A DNA stretch of 64,000 bases from Streptomyces sp. f51 (lineage in GTDB: Bacteria > Actinomycetota > Actinomycetes > Streptomycetales > Streptomycetaceae): positions 7,225,001 to 7,289,000 of the forward strand of contig NZ_CP149798.1 in the NCBI RefSeq assembly GCF_037940415.1. Reading direction: 5' to 3'. The position numbers and the translations under genes were made by a program. How positions within the stretch are numbered: position 1 is the stretch's first letter; every line of letters starts with the position of its first letter. This document shows positions 41,524 to 48,524 of this stretch, one piece after another. Below the pieces are notes generated by a model, which was not told the origin of the DNA, searched no databases, and saw only the letters and a list, made by a program, of their open reading frames with translations.

Positions 41524-42341
41524 GACTGCCGGGCCCCCTTCAAGGTCGTGGCCAGCTCCTGGGCGTCGGTCGTCCAGTAGCGGTGGTGTATCCGCCAGCC
41601 CCGCGCGCACAGGGCGTCCGTGACCCGGTCGCCTCCTCCGTCGAGGCCGTGCACGACGTGCCCGGTCAACGGGAGCCGCGCTGCGCGGGCGAGGCCGGCC
41701 ACGGCGGCGACCAGCGCCTTGCGGCCCGCGGGGCCGTCGGCGCCGGGTTCGACGAGGACGTCCACGAGTTCCATGTGGGCCTCGGCCGTGATCTCGTCCC
41801 ACGCGTCGCCGACGACGGTGGCGTGGCCGACCGGGACGTCCCGCTCCCACACCAGCAGTGACTGCCGGGAGGGTGTGTCGAGCAGGGCGTCGGCCTCGGC
41901 GGCCGCGGCTTCGAGGTCGGCGGGCCGGTTCTGCTCCCGCGCGGCGTGCAGGATGGCGCGGACGAGCCAGTCGGCCAGCAGTGGCCGGTGCTCCTGCCGT
42001 GCCGGTGTCACCGGGGGGCCGTCCGAGGCGGTCGGCATCTCCGCGTCCTCGCTCAGCCGGACGTAGGTGAGGTCGGGTCGCCACGGCCGCGGCAGCAGGA
42101 CGGCGGCACCGGCGCGTACGACGAGCGTGGTGACCCCGGGGTGTTCGGCGAGCAGCGCCCGCCACAGGGTCAGTGAGGCCTCGGCGTCCGACAGCAGTCC
42201 CGGGTCGGCGTACTCCACCAGCAGACGCCGTTCGCCCGACAGGGGATCGGTGGAGACGCCCGCCACGCACGGCAACCCGGACACGACATGAACCAGCTCC
42301 GCGTCCTGTGCGGACTTCAGATAGCCCTCGGCGGCGTACAT
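41520..42341 (-). CDS. GNAT-like acetyltransferase
   Basis: The 273-residue protein has an N-terminal region of unknown fold and a C-terminal GNAT domain: RQSLLVWERDVPVGHATVVGD, then MELVDVLVEPGADGPAGRKALV (the acyl-CoA loop), and GDRVTDALCARGWRIHHRYW at the end. The loop lacks the perfect QxxGxG, so activity is likely but not certain. It overlaps M16 by one base and the next gene by four. In the pathway it could acylate an amine. Confidence 0.65.
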   Translation of the reverse strand: MYAAEGYLKSAQDAELVHVVSGLPCVAGVSTDPLSGERRLLVEYADPGLLSDAEASLTLWRALLAEHPGVTTLVVRAGAAVLLPRPWRPDLTYVRLSEDAEMPTASDGPPVTPARQEHRPLLADWLVRAILHAAREQNRPADLEAAAAEADALLDTPSRQSLLVWERDVPVGHATVVGDAWDEITAEAHMELVDVLVEPGADGPAGRKALVAAVAGLARAARLPLTGHVVHGLDGGGDRVTDALCARGWRIHHRYWTTDAQELATTLKGARQS

Positions 42342-43582
42342 CAGGCGGCCACCGAGCGGACCGTCATCCGCAGTTCCCGGCGGACGTGCGCGGCGGCTCG
42401 CCGCACGTCGTCGATGCCCACCTGCCGCAGACCGGCGATCTCGCTCTCCAGGGACCAGACCCGTCCGGTGGCGCAGGTGCGCTCGGCGATGAGCTTGGCG
42501 TACTCCAGCGGTGTCTCGGACTCCAGGACCAGGCTCATCTCCGCCTGTCGCACCGCCGCGTCGAAGTCGTCGGGAGCGAGCCCCTGTTCGGCCACGGATG
42601 CCAGCAACACGTCAACGACCGTGCGGACCTGACCGGCAGCGGATGCCTCCGCGCCGATGAGGAGCCGCCAGGCGCCCGCTTCGCGGTAGCCGCGGTCCCA
42701 GGCGTGGAACGAGTACGAGAGCCCGTGCTCGCTGCGCAGTGTGCGGTACAGCAGGGACGAGGGACTCGAACCCAGGAGGTGGGCGAGGACGCCGTAGGCT
42801 GCCCGCCCCGCCGCGTCGGCCCGTGGTGAACGCGCGGCGAAGCAGAGCCAGGTGAAGCTCGCCTCCCCGGGATCCGGCAGCGGATCGTCCGGGCCCGCCG
42901 GCTCCAGTTCCTCTCGCGGCGCCGGGGCCGCCGGTCCTTCGGTGTCCGGGACGGCGGCCCCGGCCAGTACCGAGGGGACCTTCGGGCCCACGACGACCAG
43001 CGCGCCCGCAGCCCGGACGAACCGGTCGCGGTGGACGGCGGTCAGCTCCTCGGCCGTCACCGCGGCCAGGTCGTCGGGCGTGCCGCCGACCGGGCGGCCC
43101 AAGGAGTGTCCGGGAAAGAGACCGGCGAGGACCGCGTCCTGGACGGCGTCCGAGGGGTCGGCCGCGGCTGCGGCCAACTCCTGGAGCACGACGGCGCGTT
43201 CGCGGTCCAGCGTGTCGCTGTCGAGCACGGGCCTGAAGACGGCCCGCAGCAGTGCGGCGGCCACGTCCTCGGCGTCGTCGGCGTGTGTCTGCGCGTAGTA
43301 CAGCATCACTTCGAGGCCGGTCTGCGCGTTGGCCTGACCGCCGCGGCGCTCGACGTACTCGCTGAACGACCAGGCGGGTCCGTCGCCCCCGAGGGGACTG
43401 GACATCACCAGGTGTTCGAGCAGGTGGGCGATGCCGCCGCGGCCCTGCGGATCGTCGCGCGAGCCATGGGCGAGCGCGAGGCAGACGCTGGTGGTCTTCA
43501 GCCGCTCGTCGACGACGGCGAGCACGGGGACGGAGGTGCCCGCCGGCCCCGGAAGGCGGGCGGTGAGGTCGTAGACAGTCAA
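42341..43582 (-). CDS. M16-family (M16B) metallopeptidase
   Basis: The 413-residue protein has the inverted zinc motif HLLEH (His53, Glu56, His57) and ExxxxxxE at Glu128/Glu135 (RERAVVLQE), so the active site is complete. The C-terminal half (SPSSLLYRTLRSEHGLSYSF) carries the R/Y pair of M16 enzymes. It starts at a TTG with GAGAGTGG upstream. Single-chain half-size M16B proteins work as dimers and often cleave leader peptides in RiPP pathways. As the first enzyme after the tiny peptide gene it is the likely maturation peptidase. Confidence 0.9.
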   Translation of the reverse strand: MTVYDLTARLPGPAGTSVPVLAVVDERLKTTSVCLALAHGSRDDPQGRGGIAHLLEHLVMSSPLGGDGPAWSFSEYVERRGGQANAQTGLEVMLYYAQTHADDAEDVAAALLRAVFRPVLDSDTLDRERAVVLQELAAAAADPSDAVQDAVLAGLFPGHSLGRPVGGTPDDLAAVTAEELTAVHRDRFVRAAGALVVVGPKVPSVLAGAAVPDTEGPAAPAPREELEPAGPDDPLPDPGEASFTWLCFAARSPRADAAGRAAYGVLAHLLGSSPSSLLYRTLRSEHGLSYSFHAWDRGYREAGAWRLLIGAEASAAGQVRTVVDVLLASVAEQGLAPDDFDAAVRQAEMSLVLESETPLEYAKLIAERTCATGRVWSLESEIAGLRQVGIDDVRRAAAHVRRELRMTVRSVAA

Positions 43583-43656
43583 GGGCCACTCTCGCAGGGC
43601 CGTGCGCGGCGGGGACCGCCGCGAAGTACGGATGAACCGGAGGAGGAAGAGGTGCA

Positions 43657-43693
43657 GCGGCTGCCGGGAAGACGTGTGCTTCCCGGCAGCCGC
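43657..43693 (-). terminator. Strong hairpin between peptide gene and M16 gene
   Basis: GCGGCTGCCGGGAAG at 43657-43671 and its exact complement at 43679-43693 form a 15-bp stem with a 7-base loop. It starts 15 bases after the peptide stop codon on the minus strand. A leaky terminator or mRNA-stabilising hairpin here would raise the peptide-to-enzyme ratio, as in bacteriocin operons. No run of T follows. Confidence 0.7.
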
Positions 43694-43708
43694 GGACTAT
43701 GCGGTGCC

Positions 43709-43780
43709 TCAGGCCTTGGCGGCCTTGACCTTCACCTTGTCAAGGCGGGGACGCAGGCCGGTGGCGTGGTTGCGAGTCAT
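43709..43780 (-). CDS. 23-residue precursor or carrier peptide
   Basis: A very short gene starts with ATG at 43780, with GAAGGAG six bases upstream, and stops with TGA at 43709-43711. The product begins MTRNHATGLRPR and ends KVKAAKA, with five Lys/Arg pairs overall and one Asp. It is the first gene of the biosynthetic operon, between a SARP-type promoter and the hairpin. The size and place are those of a RiPP precursor or a peptide carrier that is extended. There is no signal peptide and there are no Cys or Ser residues, so dehydration or lanthionine chemistry on it is excluded. Confidence 0.7.
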   Translation of the reverse strand: MTRNHATGLRPRLDKVKVKAAKA

Positions 43781-43838
43781 GTCGCACTCCTTCGATCTCT
43801 TGGTTGCGGTACTGGGCCGGTTGGCCCGACCGATGAGA

Positions 43839-43872
43839 ACGCTAGGCAGCACGTGTCAACGCAGCGTCGACG
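43839..43872 (-). promoter_or_regulatory. SARP-type promoter of the peptide operon
   Basis: GTCAACG (43855-43861) and GTCGACG (43866-43872) are direct heptamers 11 bp apart. On the minus strand they are followed after ten bases by a TAGCGT -10 (43839-43844). SARP activators bind such 11-bp-spaced repeats just upstream of the -10 region. The distance to the peptide gene at 43780 is normal for a leader. Confidence 0.65.
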
Positions 43873-43900
43873 CCGGCTCTGTGACGGTCTCCGATCAGAC

Positions 43901-43933
43901 GTTGACCGGCTGTCGACGCGGCCGTGTCACGAT
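43901..43933 (+). promoter_or_regulatory. SARP-type promoter facing the secreted peptide gene
   Basis: GTTGACC (43901-43907) and GTCGACG (43912-43918), again 11 bp apart, are followed after nine bases by CACGAT (43928-43933) as a weak -10. The pair points to the plus-strand peptide gene at 43987. The -10 is poor, as is usual for activator-dependent promoters. Confidence 0.55.
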
Positions 43934-43986
43934 GACCGCCCGCAGGTACGAAGCGGGTTCAGCCGTACGAAAGTGAGATACGCGTG

Positions 43987-44169
43987 ATGATGCGTGGCAA
44001 GACCCTCAAGCCGATTCGCGTCGCCGCCCTCGGGCTCGTCGTCCTGGTGAGCGCGCTCACCGGCGTCGCGGAGGGCGCCGGAGCGCAGGACCGGACACGG
44101 CCCGCCTCGCAGGTCGTCGCCTGGAACAGCACCAGCGCGAGCTGCGTCACCTGCACGGCCATCGGCTAG
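43987..44169 (+). CDS. Secreted 60-residue peptide, possible second precursor
   Basis: The peptide has a signal sequence: a basic start (RGKTLKPIR), a hydrophobic core (VAALGLVVLVSALTGVA), and a likely cleavage after AEGAGA. The exported part would be about 26 residues, ending NSTSASCVTCTAIG, rich in Ser/Thr with two Cys. No homologue is recognised. The ATG at 43987 has AAGTGAG upstream; a GTG at 43984 precedes it. It faces the SARP gene end to end. It may be a peptide product, a cofactor of the system, or an unrelated secreted peptide. Confidence 0.65.
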   Translation: MMRGKTLKPIRVAALGLVVLVSALTGVAEGAGAQDRTRPASQVVAWNSTSASCVTCTAIG

Positions 44170-44211
44170 CGCCGCCGCACGTCATGGGCCGCGCGCGGCG
44201 CCCGGTCCGCC

Positions 44212-47200
44212 TCAGGTCCGGTCGGCGCGCGCGGCGGGATCGACGGTCGCGAGGGCGTCGGCGGCCTGTCGGGCCTCGGGCAGCCCGAGACGCTCCAGCG
44301 TCGTGTACGCCTCTTCGAGCTGGGTCCGGGCCCGGTCCCGTTCGCCGCGCCCCGCCAGGACCCGGCCGAGCACCAGCCGTGCCGTGGCCAGGTCGCGGTC
44401 TCCGCCGCTCTCCTCCAGGAGCGCCAGCGACTCCTCCGCGTGAAGGGCTGCGCCGTCCAAGTCGCCCATGAGGCGCAGCGTTTCGGCGAGACGGAAGCCG
44501 GCCTGCGCGGCCCGGTCCCGGATGCCCGCGGCCCGGCACAGGCGCAGGCACTCCCGAAGCCGCCCGGCCGCCGCCTCCCAATGCCGCTGACCGTGGTGGG
44601 CCAGCCCCAGCACATAGAGCGCGTACGCCGTCATCCCGGCGTCGTCGCCGAGGGAGTCGGGATCCGCCAGCACCTTCTCGCACGCGTCGGCCGCGTCGGC
44701 CGGCCGCCCGTCGCGGATGAGCGTGAGCGCCATGTTGAGCAGGGTGGCGACCTTGCCGGAGCGGTGCCCGAGCTTCTCCGCCAGGACCAGGGCCGCTTCG
44801 AAGTGGGTGAGCGCGTCCTCGTAGCGGCCGAAGAGCTGGGCCGCGACCCCGAGGTCGTTGAGCGCCTGCCGCAGGATGACCTCGTCACCGGTGGCCCGGC
44901 AGAGGGTCACGGCCTGCGTGGCCAGTGTTTCGGCACGGGCCGGATCACCCGCGCGCAGGGCGAGGGAGCCGCTGAGCCACCGGGCCCTTCCCAGCGCCCG
45001 CCGGTCCCCGTGGGTCTCGGCGCCGGCGGCCAGGACGTCGGCCGCCGCCGTCAGGCCGGTCAGTGCCACCTCCTGGCCGAACGCGGTGAGGGCGATCAGC
45101 AGGTCCATCGCCACGGGCAGCGCCCCGGCGTCGTCCCCCGCCTGCCGCAGGACCGCCATGATGCCGTCGGCCTCCTCGGCGACCCAGGCGCGGGCGGCCG
45201 GCCCATCGGCGAAGTCCAGGCCCTGGAGGCGAAGCGGCCCGAGGCAGTCGGTCACCGGGTCGCCGGGCACGATCCGGCGAAACGCCTGGCAGGCGCTCGC
45301 CAGCAGGAAGTCGAGCAGTCGGCGGACCGTCACGCCGGCCGGTTCCGCGCCCGCCGGTACGGGAAGGGTGCGGGCGAAGGCCCGCAGCAGGTCGTGGCAG
45401 CGGTAGCGGCCCGGCGCGGGCGACTCCATCATCGAGGCGTCGACCAGGGACTCCATCACCTCTTCGGCACCGACCTGGTCGAGGCCGAGCACCGCCGCGA
45501 CGGCAGGCAGTCCGACGTCGGGCTCGGCGACCGGAGCGAGCCGCCGGAAGGCGTGCGCCTGGAGGTCGGCCAGCTGCCGGTAGCCCAGCTCGAAAGCCGC
45601 GTCGACGGCGATGTCCCCGAACCGCAGATGCGTGATGCGACCGCGCTCGTCGGCGAGTTTGCCGACCAGGGAGGCGATCGTCCAGCCGGGGCGAGCGGCC
45701 AGTCGCGCCGCCACGATGCGCATGGCCAGAGGCAGTTGACCGCACACGGCCACCAAGGACCGGGCGGCCTCGGGTTCGGCGGCGAGTCGCGCGGGTCCGA
45801 CCACCTCCTCCAGCAGGGCCAACGCCTCCTCCAGGGTGAAGACGTCAAGCGCCATGTGCGCGGTGGCGTCCAGCCCCGACATGCGCGGCTGGCTGGTGGC
45901 GATCACCGCGCAGCCGGCGCTGCCGGGCATGAGATGACGCAGCTGCACCGCGTCCCGGGCGTCGTCCAGGACGACCAGGACCCGGCGCCGGTCCAGCAGG
46001 GACCTGAACAGGGCTCCTCGGGCCTCCAGTTCATCGGGCAGCCGGTCGGCCGGCACGCCCAGCGCGGTGAGGAAACCCCCCAGAACCCCGAACGGGTCGG
46101 CCGCCGCCACGCTGCTGCCGCCGAGATCGGCGTAGAGCTGACCGTCGGGATAGTGGTGGCGGGTGCGGTGGGCCACGTGCAGGGCGAAGGTGGACTTGCC
46201 GACGCCGCTCATGCCGGTCACGGAGACCGTGGTCAAAGCGTGTCGATCGGAGGCGGTGAGCAGGTCGTGCAGGCGCCGCGCGAGCACTTCGCGACCGATG
46301 AAGACGGGTGTGTCGGCAGGGAGTTGGGCGGGCGCCGGCAGAAAGGCCGGGCGGGTGCCGCCCGCAGCCCCGTCCTCCGGCGTCTGCGCCTGATCCGGGC
46401 CCAGGACCGTCCCGGGACCGGATCCCGCGGACGGGGTCCGTTCGTCCGCCGCTGTGTGACCGCTCCGTGCGAGGAACTCGTCGCCCGGCAGGGCACGTGG
46501 GTCGGCGGCCCGGACGGCATCCGCACGCGACAGCACGGTCTCTGACGGGGCGTCGGACACGGAGTCGCCGTTGAGGATGCGGGTGTATTCCTCGGTCAGT
46601 TCCCGTCCGGGCCCCACGCCGAGCTCTTCGATGAGGCGACGGCGTATCCGGTCGTGGACCGCGAGCGCTTCCGACTGCCGTCCCGTCGCGTACAGGCCCC
46701 GCATCAGCAGCGCGTGCGGCCGCTCGCGCAGGGGGTGTTCGGCGGTGAGTTCGGACAGCTCCGGCAAAGCCGCGTGGAATCGGCCCAGTTGGACGGCCAG
46801 GTCGAGGCGCTCGACCTGGAGGGACACCTTGAGTTCTTCCAGGCTGTCGCGCCTGCGTGCCGCGAAGGGGCCGGGGACGCCCGCGAGCGACTCGCCCTGC
46901 CACAGCGCCAGAGCCCGGCCGGCGCTCTCCTCTGCATCCGCTAACCGGCCCTGGGCCCTGAGCCGCGCGGTCTGCCGCGCCAGCGACTCGGCGTGCCAGG
47001 CGTCCACCGCACTGTTGCCCACGGCGAGGCGGTATCCGTCCGCGGCCGACAGCAGGTGGTCCGGCGCCGAAGGATCCCTCTCCAGCAGCCGGCGCAACCG
47101 CCATACGTACGTACGGATCGTCGTCGACGCGGACTTGGGCAGCGTGTCGTCCCACAGGGCGTCGGTGAGATCGTCGAAGGACACCGCGTGCCCGACGCGC

Positions 47201-47325
47201 AGCAGCAGGGCCGAGAGCACGGCCGCCTGTTGTGGCGGTCCGACCGGCAGTTCCGTCTCGCCACGGAAGGCCCGTACCGTCCCCAGCACCCGAAACGTGA
47301 GTTCATCGGCTGCCTGTGCGCTCAT
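44212..47325 (-). CDS. SARP-family regulator with NB-ARC and TPR domains (AfsR-like)
   Basis: The product of 1037 residues has an N-terminal winged helix (residues about 8-100, with TFRVLGTVRAF and TTIRTYVWRLRRLLE), a bacterial transcriptional activation domain to about 255, a Gly/Pro-rich linker, and an NB-ARC ATPase with P-loop VTGMSGVGKST near residue 375. A long TPR tail follows (for example LNDLGVAAQLFGRYEDALTH). The start at 47325 has CCGAGGAGA upstream. The gene lies beside the peptide pair and is the natural activator of both divergent promoters. Confidence 0.9.
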   Translation of the reverse strand: MSAQAADELTFRVLGTVRAFRGETELPVGPPQQAAVLSALLLRVGHAVSFDDLTDALWDDTLPKSASTTIRTYVWRLRRLLERDPSAPDHLLSAADGYRLAVGNSAVDAWHAESLARQTARLRAQGRLADAEESAGRALALWQGESLAGVPGPFAARRRDSLEELKVSLQVERLDLAVQLGRFHAALPELSELTAEHPLRERPHALLMRGLYATGRQSEALAVHDRIRRRLIEELGVGPGRELTEEYTRILNGDSVSDAPSETVLSRADAVRAADPRALPGDEFLARSGHTAADERTPSAGSGPGTVLGPDQAQTPEDGAAGGTRPAFLPAPAQLPADTPVFIGREVLARRLHDLLTASDRHALTTVSVTGMSGVGKSTFALHVAHRTRHHYPDGQLYADLGGSSVAAADPFGVLGGFLTALGVPADRLPDELEARGALFRSLLDRRRVLVVLDDARDAVQLRHLMPGSAGCAVIATSQPRMSGLDATAHMALDVFTLEEALALLEEVVGPARLAAEPEAARSLVAVCGQLPLAMRIVAARLAARPGWTIASLVGKLADERGRITHLRFGDIAVDAAFELGYRQLADLQAHAFRRLAPVAEPDVGLPAVAAVLGLDQVGAEEVMESLVDASMMESPAPGRYRCHDLLRAFARTLPVPAGAEPAGVTVRRLLDFLLASACQAFRRIVPGDPVTDCLGPLRLQGLDFADGPAARAWVAEEADGIMAVLRQAGDDAGALPVAMDLLIALTAFGQEVALTGLTAAADVLAAGAETHGDRRALGRARWLSGSLALRAGDPARAETLATQAVTLCRATGDEVILRQALNDLGVAAQLFGRYEDALTHFEAALVLAEKLGHRSGKVATLLNMALTLIRDGRPADAADACEKVLADPDSLGDDAGMTAYALYVLGLAHHGQRHWEAAAGRLRECLRLCRAAGIRDRAAQAGFRLAETLRLMGDLDGAALHAEESLALLEESGGDRDLATARLVLGRVLAGRGERDRARTQLEEAYTTLERLGLPEARQAADALATVDPAARADRT

Positions 47326-47440
47326 GCTCTGTCTCCTCGGCCTGGGGTGGACGGCCACGTCCTGGTTCCTGCGACCGCATGCGTACGGGTTCGCCGTAGG
47401 GCACGCCGATGTCGCTCACTTCACTCAAGATGATCACTTT

Positions 47441-47465
47441 TTACGCAAGGTTGCTTCGTAAGCAA
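47441..47465. promoter_or_regulatory. Nested palindromes upstream of the SARP gene
   Basis: TTACG at 47441-47445 pairs with CGTAA at 47457-47461, and TTGCTT at 47451-47456 pairs with AAGCAA at 47460-47465. The stretch is AT-rich and sits between the SARP start and the AraC gene stop. It is a likely operator for an upstream regulator of the SARP gene. Confidence 0.4.
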
Positions 47466-47499
47466 AGGGGCGCTCCGCGTCCACAGGCAACCGCGACGT

Positions 47500-48396
47500 T
47501 CAGATCCCGGCGCCCGTGCCGTCCCGCTCGACCGGGATCCACAGCTGGGAGTCGGTCTCCGCTCCGGTCTCCACCGGCCGGGTCAGCAGGAGTTCAGGAC
47601 CGGGCCGGGTCGTGTACAGGTTCGAGGGGAACCACTGCGTGAACACGTCCCGCCAGAGTTCCTGGAGGGCGCTCGGATACGGCCCGTGGTTGTCGAAGAC
47701 CGCCCAGGTCCCGGCCGGCACGTCCAGGGCGTCGAGCTCCTCGACGGCCGCCCCGGGACCGGTCACGACGCCGATCCAGTAGTCCGCGTCGGCGCCCTCC
47801 TCCCGGCCGCCGGTCAGGTACACCGCCGCCGACAGGATCCCGGCAGGCTCCTGGCCGGCCGGTTCCCGGTGGGCCAGCTCCTTCATCCGTACGACCGTCC
47901 GCTCGTCGAGGCTCTCCACGTGCGCCTCGGCGGCCGTGTTGACCCCGTCGCGCACGAGCGGGACCCGGGCCTTCCTGCCGACGATCCGGAACGCCGCCTT
48001 CTCCACGATCCGGTACCGCATGGCCGTACTGCCCTCGACGACGACCCGGAACGACATGCGCGGCTGGGCCGTGAGCACCGCGCCCGTGCGTCTGGCCTCG
48101 CCCGGCCCGATGCCGTGCAGCGACCTGAAGGCCCGCGCGAACGCCTCGGCCGACCCGTATCCGTAGCGCACCGCGACATCGAGCAGGGTCAGCTCCCCGG
48201 CCAGCACCTCGGCCCCGGCGAGCGTCATCCGCCTGCGCCGTACGTAGACCGGGAGCGGCATCCCGGCGAGCGCGGAGAACAGCCGGCGGAAGTGGTACTC
48301 CGAGACCGCGGCGATCCTGGCCACCTCGGCCATGTCGACCTCGCCGTCGAGGGAGGCCTCCAGGTGGTCCAGTGCCTGGTTCAGCCGCTCCAGCAC
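47500..48396 (-). CDS. AraC-family regulator with GyrI-like effector domain
   Basis: The 298-residue protein has an N-terminal AraC double HTH (residues about 8-105, with VARIAAVSEYHFRRLFSA and DVAVRYGYGSAEAFARAF). A GyrI/SOUL-like ligand domain follows from about residue 125 (MRYRIVEKAAFRIVG onward), with a WIPVER-type end. Such Rob/BmrR-like proteins bind hydrophobic drugs. It is divergent from the serine hydrolase with an inverted repeat between them. Confidence 0.9.
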   Translation of the reverse strand: MLERLNQALDHLEASLDGEVDMAEVARIAAVSEYHFRRLFSALAGMPLPVYVRRRRMTLAGAEVLAGELTLLDVAVRYGYGSAEAFARAFRSLHGIGPGEARRTGAVLTAQPRMSFRVVVEGSTAMRYRIVEKAAFRIVGRKARVPLVRDGVNTAAEAHVESLDERTVVRMKELAHREPAGQEPAGILSAAVYLTGGREEGADADYWIGVVTGPGAAVEELDALDVPAGTWAVFDNHGPYPSALQELWRDVFTQWFPSNLYTTRPGPELLLTRPVETGAETDSQLWIPVERDGTGAGI

Positions 48397-48459
48397 GTGT
48401 GTCCGTCCTTCCTTCCCCGGTCGGCCGTCTCACCGGAGCGGAGGAGGTGATCGCGCCCG

Positions 48460-48491
48460 ACCCGACAGAACCGGTGCGGGAATTGTCGGGT
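48460..48491. promoter_or_regulatory. Inverted repeat ACCCGACA-N16-TGTCGGGT
   Basis: A perfect 8-bp inverted repeat with a 16-base spacer lies between the divergent AraC and serine hydrolase genes. The arms are 24 bp apart start to start, near two helical turns, fitting a dimeric regulator. Confidence 0.5.
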
Positions 48492-48524
48492 GCGAAGCCC
48501 CTCCCTTGTCCGAGGGTTGCACCC

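Noticed and set aside
42761..42773. GGGACTCGAACCC resembles a tRNA T-arm
   Set aside because: It lies inside the intact M16 peptidase reading frame, and no acceptor stem, D-arm or anticodon arm can be drawn around it.
30101..43780. Peptide aminoacyl-tRNA ligase (PEARL) pathway
   Set aside because: PEARL enzymes belong to the LanB dehydratase family; no such gene is in the operon. The synthetase paralogue is not equivalent.
43987..44169. Classical lantibiotic or thiopeptide precursor
   Set aside because: The tail is rich in Ser, Thr and Cys, but no LanB/C/M, cyclodehydratase or cyclisation gene lies in the window, and a Sec signal peptide is atypical.
48484..48492. RecA-NDp motif before the serine hydrolase (TTGTCGGGT)
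   Set aside because: Two of the last three consensus positions are wrong and no TAnnnT lies at the required distance.
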